Below are positions 35,325 to 44,106 of a stretch of 64,000 nt of DNA, one piece after another. The stretch's first letter is position 1. Every line of letters starts with the position of its first letter. Position numbers and translations under genes: made by a program. The DNA is from Bdellovibrionota bacterium (lineage in GTDB: Bacteria; Bdellovibrionota_C; UBA2361; JAFLCA01): NCBI GenBank assembly GCA_030584005.1, contig CP129486.1, positions 933,556-997,555 on the forward strand, written 5' to 3'. The notes beneath the pieces were generated by a model. That model ran no database searches, had not been told where the DNA came from, and saw only the letters and a list, made by a program, of their open reading frames with translations.

Positions 35325-35378
35325 CTACTGATACACTAAACAAGGGCCATGGAGGGCACTTATTCAGTGTATCCCTAG
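35325..35378. repeat. CTAG-family A unit with long loop
   Basis: Left arm CTACTGATACACTAAA (35325-35340) pairs with TTCAGTGTATCCCTAG (35363-35378) at 13 of 16 positions. The 22-base loop contains AAGGGCCAT, also found in the degenerate copy near 41095. Located upstream of the riboswitch, so outside the btu transcript. Confidence 0.65.
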
Positions 35379-35444
35379 GGGGACTTACTGCTCTTTCACG
35401 ACGTGCTCTTGAGTGGCCTGAGATTTTCTTGACAGTCAGCGTCT

Positions 35445-35885
35445 ATGGACCGAGGCACCCTGAAAGTACGAAGCGCGTCTCCTTTGGATGGCATGGCCGG
35501 TACCTGCGCGGTGCCCGGGTCAGCCACAGTAGGCGAGGCTGATGGCGTCAAGAGGGCGCTGAGTGTGCCGTTTATCGTTCCCTCTCTTTCACTCACTGAG
35601 TTAAGCGGAAGATTGCATCGGGAACCGGTCAAGTCGAAAGTTCGTTTGAGATGGATAGGTTCTCTTCGTCGAGCCGCAGCGCTCCCGCGCTTTGTTAACC
35701 CTCCTATCAAGTGCGATGTAAGAGCGCTTTCGTTTCGTGACGCTATAGTAAACTTAGAGGAGGAGCTGAACGCTTCGAGTCGGATCATCGAGTTTGCCCG
35801 CCGATGTGCGCGTCATTCTCATGCGGCATGTAGTGCCCATCTCAGCCCAGCACAGTCGGACGCTGGGCATCCCTTTTGCGAATAA
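35445..35885 (+). CDS. Possible small protein of unknown function
   Basis: An ATG-started open frame of 146 residues with no recognised domain; the C-terminal third (RDAIVNLEEELNASSRIIEF) looks helical. A minus-strand frame of 130 residues at 35396-35788 competes. There is no clear Shine-Dalgarno. A 7-base hairpin GCCCAGC / GCTGGGC lies near the 3' end (35845-35868), followed by CATCCCTTTT. The region 35379-35962 otherwise holds nothing I recognise. Could be non-coding. Confidence 0.3.
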   Translation: MDRGTLKVRSASPLDGMAGTCAVPGSATVGEADGVKRALSVPFIVPSLSLTELSGRLHREPVKSKVRLRWIGSLRRAAALPRFVNPPIKCDVRALSFRDAIVNLEEELNASSRIIEFARRCARHSHAACSAHLSPAQSDAGHPFCE

Positions 35886-35962
35886 AGGTGAAGAAATTTG
35901 ACCGCCAGGCCGTCAAAAAGGAGCTTCTTCAAGGTCAGCGTTGCTAAAACATTGGAGTCAGT

Positions 35963-36574
35963 ATGCGCTTGTATTCTGCGCTCAAATATCCATTTATAGC
36001 CCTAGTCGTAGTGATGATGACCATGATGGTTGAAGCAGAGGAACAGATGAGACCCGAGTATGCAATTTTTGCCGGGGGCTGTTTTTGGTGCATGGAGCCT
36101 CCCTTCGATAATACCGAAGGGGTGCTTGAGACGATCGTAGGCTATACGGGGGGTACGCTCGACAACCCCACCTATGAGCAGGTCTCCCGAGGCGGTACCG
36201 GACATCGCGAAGCGGTGCGGGTTGCCTTCGACCCAGCGCGGGTAAGCTACCAAAAGTTGCTGGAGGTGTTCTGGCGCAATATTGATCCTACTCAGGACGA
36301 CGGGCAATTTGCCGATAGAGGCACGCACTATCGAACTGCAATCTATGTGCTCAACGAGACCCAACGAGCGCTCGCCGAACAGAGCCGTCAAGCGCTGATT
36401 GTGAGCGGCAAGTTCAAGGATCCCATTGTGACTGAGATACTTGAGGCGCGACCGTTCTACCCTGCAGAAGAGTATCATCAGAATTACTATAAGAAGGAGC
36501 AGGATCACTACGAAATGTACAAGCGTGGCTCCGGGCGCGCTGGTTTTATCGAGCATACCTGGAAAGATAAATAA
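35963..36574 (+). CDS. msrA: MsrA, exported peptide-methionine (S)-S-oxide reductase
   Basis: 203 residues. Signal or anchor segment at about 8-24 (YPFIALVVVMMTMMVEAEE) precedes the catalytic domain. Active site FAGGCFWCMEPPF with the nucleophilic Cys, then GYTGGTLDNPTYEQVSRGGTGHREAV and HQNYY near the C-terminus, as in MsrA. Reduces oxidised methionine in proteins; the N-terminal signal places it in the periplasm, unusual but known. GGAG lies 7 bases before the ATG. No MsrB domain attached or adjacent. Confidence 0.92.
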   Translation: MRLYSALKYPFIALVVVMMTMMVEAEEQMRPEYAIFAGGCFWCMEPPFDNTEGVLETIVGYTGGTLDNPTYEQVSRGGTGHREAVRVAFDPARVSYQKLLEVFWRNIDPTQDDGQFADRGTHYRTAIYVLNETQRALAEQSRQALIVSGKFKDPIVTEILEARPFYPAEEYHQNYYKKEQDHYEMYKRGSGRAGFIEHTWKDK

Positions 36575-36708
36575 GGGTATCAAGACATTACAGCGCGCAG
36601 AGCGAAGAGCCTTGGTAAAACCGGGCTCCGAACAGCGTGCGATTGTGATACGCTTCACAGCAGCGCCCCCAACCGTATTGCCCGTGGCTTAAGTATGAGG
36701 AGCGTGCA

Positions 36709-37734
36709 TTGACCGCACATGCACACCATGAGAGCAAGAAGATGCGTGGCCAGAGCCGCTCGCAGCGCCTCCTTGCGCGCAGCTTAGTCGCCATATGGAT
36801 TCTCGCCATCGGTGCAAACCTCGTGGGACTGCATCAGATCTTTAGGGCCGAACAAGAGTTTCACTTCCTGACGAACCAGATAGTTCCACTTTCCAACGAT
36901 GTGCTGAGACTGCTTCATACCCATCTTGAGATATCGGTGGAGGGGGAGCGTGCGGTACAGCTTATGCGGCTAAGCGGGACCCAGCCCGAAGCGAAGGAGC
37001 AGCTCGAAGAGCTCACTCCGCGCATTTTGCGCATGCTCACTCTGCAGCGGGATGCGGTGCAGGCGATTGGCAAACGATTGGAGGATCTAAGCCGAAACTT
37101 TGTCGACATAGCGGGATTAACCAAGCTATCGAAGGTCTTCCGCTCTGTGGAGGCGGAACATTCACGGTTTGCACGCTCGCTAGAGGCTTCGCTCACTTCT
37201 CAACCCAAGAGTGTGGAAACGCGGGAGATGGTGCGTCTTGCCAGGGCGTTGTTCGATGAAAATTCGGCCATCCTTTCCGAGAACCTCTCGCAGATGATGA
37301 TGAAGAGTGTAGAGAAGCGGGAAGAGAGGAAGTTTTTGGTGTTGTTGGAGATGGGAGTGGCGAGCGTGGTCTTCCTGGTGTTGGGAGGAGTGCTCTTTGT
37401 ACGTATCCGATCCTTGCAGAAGGAGCTGCTGGTCAATGAAAAGAAGGCATTGCTGGGTGATACGGCCGTAGCGCTCCAGCATGAGATAAACAATGCGCTC
37501 TCCGTAATCGTGAGCAACACGTTCCTCCTGGCCAGAGATGGCGCCACACCATCGTCTCGTCGGGAGAATGCACGCGCCATCGATGAGGCAGCCCAGCGAA
37601 TCAACGAGGTGCTGCACAGAATGGGTGCATTGAATAAGATCGAGTCAGTAGAGTACTTGCCCGGAGTGCAGATGCTTAATCTGAACGCCGATAAAGAGGA
37701 GCCGATCCCTGAGGCCAGAAAAGAGGCTCTCTAA
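36709..37734 (+). CDS. Histidine-kinase-like membrane protein lacking an ATPase domain
   Basis: 341 residues from a TTG with GAGGAG six bases upstream. TM1 about 24-42, a helical periplasmic sensor region about 43-205, TM2 about 210-232, then a DHp-like segment KKALLGDTAVALQHEINNAL with H258 in HEINN, as in kinases of the HPK4 type. After the second DHp helix (to about 310) the chain ends; there is no N, G1 or G2 box. It could act as a phosphotransfer or dimerising partner, or as a pseudo-sensor. No response regulator is adjacent. Stop codon is clean and no ATPase domain follows in another frame. Confidence 0.75.
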   Translation: MTAHAHHESKKMRGQSRSQRLLARSLVAIWILAIGANLVGLHQIFRAEQEFHFLTNQIVPLSNDVLRLLHTHLEISVEGERAVQLMRLSGTQPEAKEQLEELTPRILRMLTLQRDAVQAIGKRLEDLSRNFVDIAGLTKLSKVFRSVEAEHSRFARSLEASLTSQPKSVETREMVRLARALFDENSAILSENLSQMMMKSVEKREERKFLVLLEMGVASVVFLVLGGVLFVRIRSLQKELLVNEKKALLGDTAVALQHEINNALSVIVSNTFLLARDGATPSSRRENARAIDEAAQRINEVLHRMGALNKIESVEYLPGVQMLNLNADKEEPIPEARKEAL

Positions 37735-37891
37735 AATAAGCCTTCAAGCAACCGAAATAGCCCGAATATTATGTGAAGCTGAATCTGTCGGCAGCGCCCT
37801 ATATCCGTCTTTTGCCCAGGCCACTGATGCGGCATGGGAAGAATCTGGGAGCGTCGCTGCGATGTTGGTCGACATTCTCAGATTTTGACAT

Positions 37892-37917
37892 AAAAAAAGC
37901 GCGGGCGAGCCGCGCTT
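37892..37917 (-). terminator. Rho-independent terminator of the RRM gene
   Basis: Stem AAGCGCGG (37897-37904) / CCGCGCTT (37910-37917), followed on the minus strand by seven U (37898-37892). It lies about 85 bases downstream of the RRM gene's stop. The rest of 37735-38000 holds no gene; open frames there are GC-rich shadows. Confidence 0.85.
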
Positions 37918-38000
37918 CTTCCGGTTTGGGTCAAGCTCTGGCGGTTATGCCCGATCAGAGCTCGACCTTAACTGGTCTTGGTTATGTAGACAAATCGCGT

Positions 38001-38378
38001 CTAGAAGCGACCGCGGCGAGAACCACCGCCATTGCCACCATAACCACCACCGCCGCCGCCACCACCGTGACGTGGGCCACCGCGACGATCACGACCGCCG
38101 CCGCCGCCACCACCACCGCCGCCGCGACCTTCCTGGCGAGGCCGGGCCTTGTCGACACGGAGGTTCCTGCCATCGAGCATTACGCCATTGAGTTCGGCAA
38201 TAGCGCGGTCTGCACCATCATCGCTCTCGTACTCTACAAAACCGAACCCACGGGATTGCCCAGTAACTGGATCGAAGAGGATGCTGACACCGGTAACGGT
38301 ACCGCACTCTTCAAACTTTGCCCGTAGTGAATCTTCACTTGTATCGCGGGACAGATTGCCCACAAATAGCCTCGTCAT
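38001..38378 (-). CDS. Glycine-rich RNA-binding protein (RRM)
   Basis: 125 residues from the ATG at 38378, with GAGAGGA upstream at good spacing. One RRM at residues 2-78: RNP2 LFVGNL (about 4-9) and RNP1 RGFGFVEY (about 43-50). The C-terminal tail about 82-125 is Gly/Arg-rich (RGG-like blocks). The family includes the cold- and stress-inducible Rbp proteins of cyanobacteria and proteobacteria that bind mRNA. Own terminator at 37892. Confidence 0.93.
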   Translation of the reverse strand: MTRLFVGNLSRDTSEDSLRAKFEECGTVTGVSILFDPVTGQSRGFGFVEYESDDGADRAIAELNGVMLDGRNLRVDKARPRQEGRGGGGGGGGGGRDRRGGPRHGGGGGGGGYGGNGGGSRRGRF

Positions 38379-38859
38379 GTTATTCCTCTCAAACTGTCTC
38401 AATCTCAACTTAAAGAAGAAGGGGATCGCGCTCTTCCACTAATCAAAGCACTGCCGAAAGTACCAGGTCGATTTGACGTGGTCTCGGAGTGTGTGTCAGA
38501 CGAAATGGAACGCGGTCACCTCCACGAATCACCGATCAGCGACTCAACTACGAGCCACTTCACAGTAAGATAGCAAGGTATTGTCGGATAGTGTGCTGCA
38601 AGGTCCTCATTCCCGGTAAAGGAAAAGGCTGCAGCCTTACCCGACGCTCAACGTGAGGTGACCAACAAGTTTTCGGTAACGCAATCAGAAGTGACTTGCT
38701 CGGAAAGCTCGAAGGGTGCTCAGTGAATGCCCAGCTATTGATAAGAATATAGCACCATGTCTCAGCATTGTCACTTTGATCAGCGCCATGGCGGCACCAG
38801 GCTCCATGCTGCTGTGGTATTTTGATGCTAATATGTTAATTTTGTTGGCGATTAGCGGC
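38379..38859. other. About 480 bases without a recognised gene
   Basis: Contains the promoter region of the RRM gene and then sequence with no convincing open frame, tRNA or hairpin family member. The long leader could be a cold-shock 5' UTR, typical of some RRM genes (inference). Confidence 0.5.
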
Positions 38860-38908
38860 CTAGGGACACGCAGATCAAGTTCAGTGTATTCCTAGAGGAA
38901 GCTTCTCC
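38860..38908. repeat. CTAG-family A unit with short palindromic neighbour
   Basis: A unit: CTAGGGACACGC (38860-38871) to TTCAGTGTATTCCTAG (38880-38895), imperfect. It is followed by AGGAAGCTTCTCC, itself nearly palindromic and in the position where a B unit normally follows. About 45 bases upstream of the next gene. Confidence 0.7.
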
Positions 38909-38952
38909 AAAGCGGATCTGCAGGCAGCTGAGGTGTACGGAACATTTGGATT

Positions 38953-40110
38953 ATGTGGCTAAAGAGAGGCTATAGAGAACCGCCCGGCCGCAGATGGTTC
39001 AGCGCACTGGTCGCGGCTGCCCTGCTCTCTCCCGCGCTATCAGACGCCGAATACTGTGAGTTCCTCCCGGCCTTGGTGCAGATTGCGGAAGAGATCGAAC
39101 CACTCAGCGCTTTCACCCCGCCGGGATGCCTCGTACTCTCTTCGGCTGCGTTTCATGAGTATTCTCGCCAGATGTTTCTCCGTGAGGTTTCCGCTCAACG
39201 CGTGCGTGGGGAGGAGCGGATCTATAAGACATTGGGAGTTATCCCGCAGAATTTTAACTATGCTGATGAGGTGCTGCACTTATTCACTGCGAGTTCGAGC
39301 GGCTTCTACGACTCCCTGTCGGATAATATCATCCTTGCTGAGGGACTCGATGAGATAGAGGCACTCGATACATTGACTCATGAATTGCGGCATGCGCAGC
39401 AGCATCGTGAGCGGCGCTTAGAGCAGATACGCGATCAATCCCTTACGTCAGATGAGCTATTAGCGCGTATTGCGCTGTTGGAGGGCGATGCGATGCTCTT
39501 TGAGGAGAGGATGCGCACACATGAACGTTTTGGGCGTTTAGTGCAGATCGCAATAACGAGGAGGGGAAGCTCGAGGGACGCCGTGAAGAGCACTACCGCG
39601 ATAGCGCTGCCGGAGATCTTAAAGATGCTTTTGGAGTTTCCCTATAGTGCGGGGGCTACCTACGTGAGGAGCAAGTCGCTGCACTTACGGGAGCGTCTCA
39701 GCTCTCTGCCCAGGTCCAGCGCCGAGATCCTATTTGCCGGATACCGGCACCCTTTGCGGCCCGATCCACCCTATCAGGCCTCGGACGATTATTTCGAGGA
39801 TCGAGTTGGCGCCGCATTTCTCGGTTTTTGGGTTGCGCATTGGCTGAATGAAAGAGAGGGGAAGTTTGCCCGGGAGGCATGGAGGGGCGATAGGGTGGCG
39901 ATCGACTCAGCAACACTGCATTGGCTGATCGGATGCCCTGCCCGGGCACAATGCGAGCGGCTCGGACTGATCGTTGCGCGAGCCCTCGGGGCACGCTTCA
40001 ATAGCGAAGTGGTGCGACACGCAGAGAGCGCGTTCGCCCTGCGTTCTGATCAGATAACGGTCGGCGTGGATATCGGCGATGGTAGTGTAACTGTCAGATG
40101 TAGACCCTGA
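38953..40110 (+). CDS. Exported HExxH zinc metallopeptidase-like protein
   Basis: 385 residues. N-terminal hydrophobic signal (FSALVAAALLSPALSDA). Motif THELRH, H143-E144-x-x-H147, with a possible third ligand E177 in LLEGDA, the gluzincin arrangement. No known family name assigned. The rest is helical and unassigned, about residues 190-385. Likely periplasmic or extracellular. Start ATG has only a weak ribosome site. It precedes the DUF1295 gene by 34 bases and may share its transcript. Confidence 0.65.
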   Translation: MWLKRGYREPPGRRWFSALVAAALLSPALSDAEYCEFLPALVQIAEEIEPLSAFTPPGCLVLSSAAFHEYSRQMFLREVSAQRVRGEERIYKTLGVIPQNFNYADEVLHLFTASSSGFYDSLSDNIILAEGLDEIEALDTLTHELRHAQQHRERRLEQIRDQSLTSDELLARIALLEGDAMLFEERMRTHERFGRLVQIAITRRGSSRDAVKSTTAIALPEILKMLLEFPYSAGATYVRSKSLHLRERLSSLPRSSAEILFAGYRHPLRPDPPYQASDDYFEDRVGAAFLGFWVAHWLNEREGKFAREAWRGDRVAIDSATLHWLIGCPARAQCERLGLIVARALGARFNSEVVRHAESAFALRSDQITVGVDIGDGSVTVRCRP

Positions 40111-40144
40111 GATGAGCTGGGATGTGTATCGTTTTTGAGGAAGC

Positions 40145-40930
40145 ATGAGCGAATTAGGAATCCTTGGTATCGGTTGGGTGATCTGTGCTGCCAGCATGGT
40201 GGCGCTGTATTTCGAGGCATTGAGACGCAGAGAAGCCGATATCGTTGATGCTGGAAGAGCCGGACTCCTTGGACTGCTCGCTGTCGTGTACTGTTGTCTG
40301 CTTAATGGCTATCCCCCGAGAAAGTACCTTATCGCCGCGCTGATGGTACTTTGGGCGCTACGATTGGGCGCGCACCTATTCAAAGAAAGAGTGGCGGTCG
40401 CCGGAGAGGATGGGCGATATGCCGATTTACGCGCCCTGTGGGGCGAGAATGCAAATAGAAACTTTTTCATTTACTTTCAGGCCCAGGGATTTCTGTGCGT
40501 GCTCTTATCCTTGCCCCTTCTTGTAGTGATGATGAACCCCGTACCGTGCTTCACGGTATGGGATACAATTGGAGTAGGGCTCTGGGTGCTGGCGGTAGGT
40601 GGTGAAAGTGTCGCAGACGCCCAGCTCGGCGCATTCAAGTCCAATCCGGCCAACGCCGGCAGGGTGTGTGATGTGGGGCTGTGGCGCTATTCGCGGCATC
40701 CCAACTACTTCTTCGAGTGGCTGCATTGGATCTCTTATGCCGTTCTTGCCCTTGGCAGTGCGAACTGGTGGTTGGCGATGTTGGCGCCCCTTACGATGCT
40801 GTACCTAATCCTAAAAGTGACCGGCATTCCCCCATCCGAGGCTCGGGCGCTGGCCACGAAGGGCGACGCATATCGAGATTACCAAAGGCGTACCAGCACC
40901 TTTATCCCCTGGTTTCCGGGAAAACCGTAG
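40145..40930 (+). CDS. DUF1295 steroid-5-alpha-reductase-like membrane protein
   Basis: 261 residues, about seven membrane segments. C-terminal catalytic-type block LWRYSRHPNYFFEW and the final YRDYQRRTSTFIPWFP match DUF1295 / isoprenylcysteine methyltransferase-type proteins. DUF1295 genes commonly sit next to Cfa-type genes and are thought to take part in lipid reduction; the Cfa-like gene here is 378 bases downstream, past two hairpin repeats. The exact substrate is unknown. Confidence 0.85.
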   Translation: MSELGILGIGWVICAASMVALYFEALRRREADIVDAGRAGLLGLLAVVYCCLLNGYPPRKYLIAALMVLWALRLGAHLFKERVAVAGEDGRYADLRALWGENANRNFFIYFQAQGFLCVLLSLPLLVVMMNPVPCFTVWDTIGVGLWVLAVGGESVADAQLGAFKSNPANAGRVCDVGLWRYSRHPNYFFEWLHWISYAVLALGSANWWLAMLAPLTMLYLILKVTGIPPSEARALATKGDAYRDYQRRTSTFIPWFPGKP

Positions 40931-40952
40931 CGGGAAATGGGGTAGGTCTGTA

Positions 40953-40988
40953 CTAGGGATACGCTGAATAAGTTCAGCATATCCCTAG
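40953..40988. repeat. CTAG-family A unit, nearly perfect
   Basis: Arms CTAGGGATACGCTGAA (40953-40968) and TTCAGCATATCCCTAG (40973-40988), 15 of 16 pairs, loop TAAG. It lies 22 bases after the DUF1295 stop. The 90 bases that follow (40990-41079) are GC-rich without a gene. Confidence 0.85.
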
Positions 40989-41079
40989 GGCACGCCCGGA
41001 TGGCGTGCGCGTGGACTGAAGGAAGCGTAAGTCCGCGTAGCGACACGAAGCCCGCGCTACGCCGCGCGCGGGCAGTAGT

Positions 41080-41131
41080 GTGGAGCGTCTAAATAAGGGC
41101 CATCGAGGACACTTGTTCGATGTATCCATAG
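41080..41131. repeat. Degenerate CTAG-family A unit
   Basis: AAATAAGGGCCATCGAGG and TTCGATGTATCCATAG (41116-41131) align with the long-loop copy at 35325-35378. The left arm has decayed. With 40953-40988 it brackets a 90-base GC-rich segment. The stretch 41132-41308 before the methyltransferase gene shows nothing else. Confidence 0.55.
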
Positions 41132-41308
41132 AGGTGGGGAAAGGTGCCCGTTGCCGATTCCGCTCACGGACTTGGCTTCATGCACTAGTTCGATCAGTCT
41201 TGAGATGACTAGCCATGGCGATCGTGGCAGATTAGGGCTCTGTTGCTGGGAGCTACTGAGCGTTCGAATAAACGCTCTAGAGACTCCCAAAGTAGGGGGC
41301 TGGCTATT

Positions 41309-42619
41309 GTGAATACCTTCACTTCACTTGTTTCTGCGAGTCACCCGAAACTTGGAGAGCGTTTAGGTCTTTGGGCGGTCAATCGCTACCTTCGCAGCAT
41401 TCGCAAAGGGCACCTCAAGGTGCGATTTCCAGACGGCTCGGTTCGGCTTTTCGGTCCGCCAGACGCTCCGCGGCAGGCCACCATCACATTCTCCAACTTC
41501 AGAGCCTTGTGGCGCATCGCGTTGCGAGGAAGCATAGGATTCGGTGAAAGTTATGTGGCGAAAGAGTGGCAGACTGATGACCTGGTGGAACTGATCAGCA
41601 TCCTGCTCGAGTGTCAGGAGTTCGGTGCAGAGTCAAAGCTCCAGATTGTCCGACCGATGCGCTGGATCCAGAGACTCGGTCACGCACTGCGGCGCAACTC
41701 GATCAAAGGCAGCCGGCGAAATATTCACGAACACTACGACCTTGGCAATGACTTCTTCTCGCTGCTTCTTGACCCAAGTATGACCTACTCATCAGCGGTG
41801 TATGAGTATCCCGAGCAGCCGCTGTTTGATGCCCAGATGAACAAGGTGCGCAGAGTACTCGATAAGGCCCAGGTAATGCCGGGAGATAGGCTCCTTGAAA
41901 TTGGCTCCGGCTGGGGCACTCTGGCCGTAACGACGGCCAGAGAGTACGGGGCACGGGTGACAACTCTTACCGTGTCCGAGGAGCAGTATCGTTATGTGCA
42001 AGAGCGCATAGCTCGGGAGAAACTGCAAGGACAGGTGGAGGTATTGTTCTGCGACTACAGGAGTTTGCAGGGAACCTTCGACAAGATCGTATCGGTAGAG
42101 ATGCTGGAAGCCGTGGGGAGACAGTACCTGGGCACCTTCTTTGCCGTTTGTGATCGTTTGCTTGCTCCGCATGGTATGGCGGTGGTGCAGGTCATCTGCA
42201 TGCTCGACCAGTGGTACGCGGAATACTGCAGTCGCACCGATTGGATTCAGACCTACATCTTTCCAGGCAGCCACTTGCCTGCACTGTCTGCACTACTTGA
42301 GGCGATTGACCGCAACTCAACGTTCAACGTCGAAGCTGTCGAGAATATCGCCCCGCATTACGCACGAACTTTGCGCGAGTGGCGCATGAAGCTCATGGAG
42401 AATACGGCAAAATTGCGTGCATTGCGGCTGGACGAGCAGTTTCAACGCATGTTCGAGTTTTATCTGGCATCTTGTGAAGCGGAGTTTGGTACGCGCTTAC
42501 TGATGGACTATCAGATTGTGCTCACTAAACCTAACAATCCGAGACTGCTTGCCCATGACGCGCGCACGATACACGATCGAAGCGGCAAGATTGTTTCCTT
42601 ACAGGCGCAGGCAGGGTGA
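41309..42619 (+). CDS. Cfa-type SAM-dependent methyltransferase (cyclopropane-fatty-acid synthase family)
   Basis: 436 residues from the GTG at 41309; a TTG at 41243 would add 22 residues with no similarity to family N-termini. The N-terminal lipid-binding domain leads to HYDLGNDFFSLLLDPSMTYS, the family hallmark. The SAM site is LLEIGSGWGTLAV (about 190-202) and the C-terminus carries the FQRMFEFYLASCEAEF block. Adds a methylene or methyl to unsaturated acyl chains of membrane phospholipids. Upstream DUF1295 protein probably works in the same lipid pathway. Confidence 0.9.
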   Translation: MNTFTSLVSASHPKLGERLGLWAVNRYLRSIRKGHLKVRFPDGSVRLFGPPDAPRQATITFSNFRALWRIALRGSIGFGESYVAKEWQTDDLVELISILLECQEFGAESKLQIVRPMRWIQRLGHALRRNSIKGSRRNIHEHYDLGNDFFSLLLDPSMTYSSAVYEYPEQPLFDAQMNKVRRVLDKAQVMPGDRLLEIGSGWGTLAVTTAREYGARVTTLTVSEEQYRYVQERIAREKLQGQVEVLFCDYRSLQGTFDKIVSVEMLEAVGRQYLGTFFAVCDRLLAPHGMAVVQVICMLDQWYAEYCSRTDWIQTYIFPGSHLPALSALLEAIDRNSTFNVEAVENIAPHYARTLREWRMKLMENTAKLRALRLDEQFQRMFEFYLASCEAEFGTRLLMDYQIVLTKPNNPRLLAHDARTIHDRSGKIVSLQAQAG

Positions 42620-42634
42620 CTGAACAGTGCGGGG

Positions 42635-42865
42635 CTACTCTTTGCCCGCTCCATTTGGTTTGGCACAATCGAGCAGGAACTTGAGCAACGCCTGTTCCTT
42701 CTCAGGACTTGGCAGTTTAAGGATACGTTCGAGCTCCTTAGCGAGTGCTCCCGTTTCATCGAGCATCAAAGGACTCTCCTGGGCGTGGCAAAGTAACCCC
42801 GGCTTATACGAGGCATTCTCGGAGCAACCGAGCGCGTGCGGGGCTTGTGAAGGACGCTTCTTCAT
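42635..42865 (-). CDS. Small hypothetical protein
   Basis: 76 residues from the ATG at 42865, which has GAGGCGGC directly upstream. A longer frame to 42949 runs into a repeat and is less likely. The C-terminal half (LAKELERILKLPSPEKEQAL) is an amphipathic helical region. Not recognised. Convergent with the Cfa-type gene (15-base gap). Confidence 0.5.
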   Translation of the reverse strand: MKKRPSQAPHALGCSENASYKPGLLCHAQESPLMLDETGALAKELERILKLPSPEKEQALLKFLLDCAKPNGAGKE

Positions 42866-42921
42866 GCCGCCTCTTTTAAACGGATTCGCATGTAAAATCG
42901 AGCCCTCCCGGCAGCATTTCT

Positions 42922-42995
42922 CTATAAGTGGTTCCAAAAAGATATTCATGAAACCACTTCCAGGGATACGCTGAAAAAGTTCAGTGTTTCCCTAG
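42922..42995. repeat. CTAG hairpin block: B' unit joined to A unit
   Basis: B': CTATAAGTGGTTCC (42922-42935) and GAAACCACTTCCAG (42950-42963), 11 of 14 pairs. A: CAGGGATACGCTGAA (42961-42975) and TTCAGTGTTTCCCTAG (42980-42995). The CAG at 42961-42963 is common to both units. Confidence 0.8.
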
Positions 42996-43014
42996 TCGCC
43001 TGCCGTGCTGCGCG

Positions 43015-44022
43015 CTATTGAGCCGTCTCCAGGATGTTCTTGGCGAGCGCATGCGAAGCGTACTCGATCTCAGCCGGAGTTAGATTTGGCAGCAGCTCGG
43101 GGGTTAACCTGTGGACATCAAGGATTGTACTTCTCTTATCGATGTCTCGGATGAGCGCCCGCTCATTCTGGGAGAGGTGTTTCCCCGGAACCCCTTCTAC
43201 TGGTCCGGGTGCAATCGAGAGTGACAGTAGGCGGGGGCGGGATCTGGATGGGTCGAATCCATGCCACGTTGCTTCTATGGTCAGGGAACGCGCTGCGAAT
43301 GCCTGACCAGGGAGCACTATCGGGCACCAGACCTCATCGTGAACGGCAAGGGGGTAGCCCCGCAAAGGTCTATCGACATGTACACCGCGCACATCTGCCG
43401 CGAACACTTCAGCGATGGTCACTGTGGCCTTCATCTCTGGGAAGAATTCTCGCACCGAGCGGTCTATGTGGGAGTATGCGGTCATCAAGAAGTTTTGCTG
43501 CGTTTCGGGTGATTTGTATCGCAGAGCATCTTTTGTGTTCTCAAGGTGCACTTGAACGAATCGCGCGCAATCACGGTATTGATCGCACTGTGTCGCTGCG
43601 GCATCGGCACAGGCAAGTGGACTTGCTGCAAACCAATTAAGGCGCAGCAGGTTCGGGCCAAAGCCGGCCAGCATGTGTGAGTACAAAGATCCCGGAGTGC
43701 CTGCGGCGCCAGGCCTCAGGCCGTCCTCATGCAAGGTGGCGGGTGGTAGTGTGGTAAGAATAGCCAGTACGCGATGCGCTCTGCCTTCGAGTCCCACTAA
43801 TGCGGCATCATGTATGAGATGTGACTCGGCATATGGCTCTCCGTTTGTGGTTGGGGGCTCGTGATGCCGCCGCGAGAGGGTATCGGCGGCCTGGAATCGC
43901 TCCAATGCAGAGCGCTCCGGGTCAAGCGCGCGCATGCTCAATTCGGCTAGGTTGTCAGTGGGAATTGAGCTAGGTAGTTGCAAGCCGGTGATCGAAGAGG
44001 TTGGTGGGGCAAAGTGAGCCAT
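43015..44022 (-). CDS. Hypothetical soluble protein
   Basis: 335 residues from the ATG at 44022 (MAHFAPP). A GTG at 44031 is an alternative. No signal peptide, membrane helix or motif that I recognise. The middle contains a cysteine cluster (LACADAAATQCDQYRDCARF, about 135-155). The C-terminal third has HLSQNERALIRDIDKRSTIL. Stand-alone gene bordered by a repeat block downstream and facing a divergent binding-protein gene. Confidence 0.6.
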   Translation of the reverse strand: MAHFAPPTSSITGLQLPSSIPTDNLAELSMRALDPERSALERFQAADTLSRRHHEPPTTNGEPYAESHLIHDAALVGLEGRAHRVLAILTTLPPATLHEDGLRPGAAGTPGSLYSHMLAGFGPNLLRLNWFAASPLACADAAATQCDQYRDCARFVQVHLENTKDALRYKSPETQQNFLMTAYSHIDRSVREFFPEMKATVTIAEVFAADVRGVHVDRPLRGYPLAVHDEVWCPIVLPGQAFAARSLTIEATWHGFDPSRSRPRLLSLSIAPGPVEGVPGKHLSQNERALIRDIDKRSTILDVHRLTPELLPNLTPAEIEYASHALAKNILETAQ

Positions 44023-44106
44023 AGTCTTCACAGAGTATTGAGAGCCGTGGCGCTAGTAAACCAGGGCCAATCGGTTAATTAAAAGATACAGGAATATTGG
44101 GGTGTT

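Noticed and set aside
35396..35788. 130-residue minus-strand open frame
   Set aside because: Overlaps the competing plus-strand frame; no ribosome site, motif or conserved start.
37773..38327. 184-residue plus-strand open frame opposite the RRM gene
   Set aside because: It is the antisense of the Gly-rich coding region and terminator, giving Thr/Ala runs.
38440..38859. tRNA or small RNA in the gap before 38953
   Set aside because: No acceptor/T-loop pattern and no stable hairpin with U-run was found by eye.
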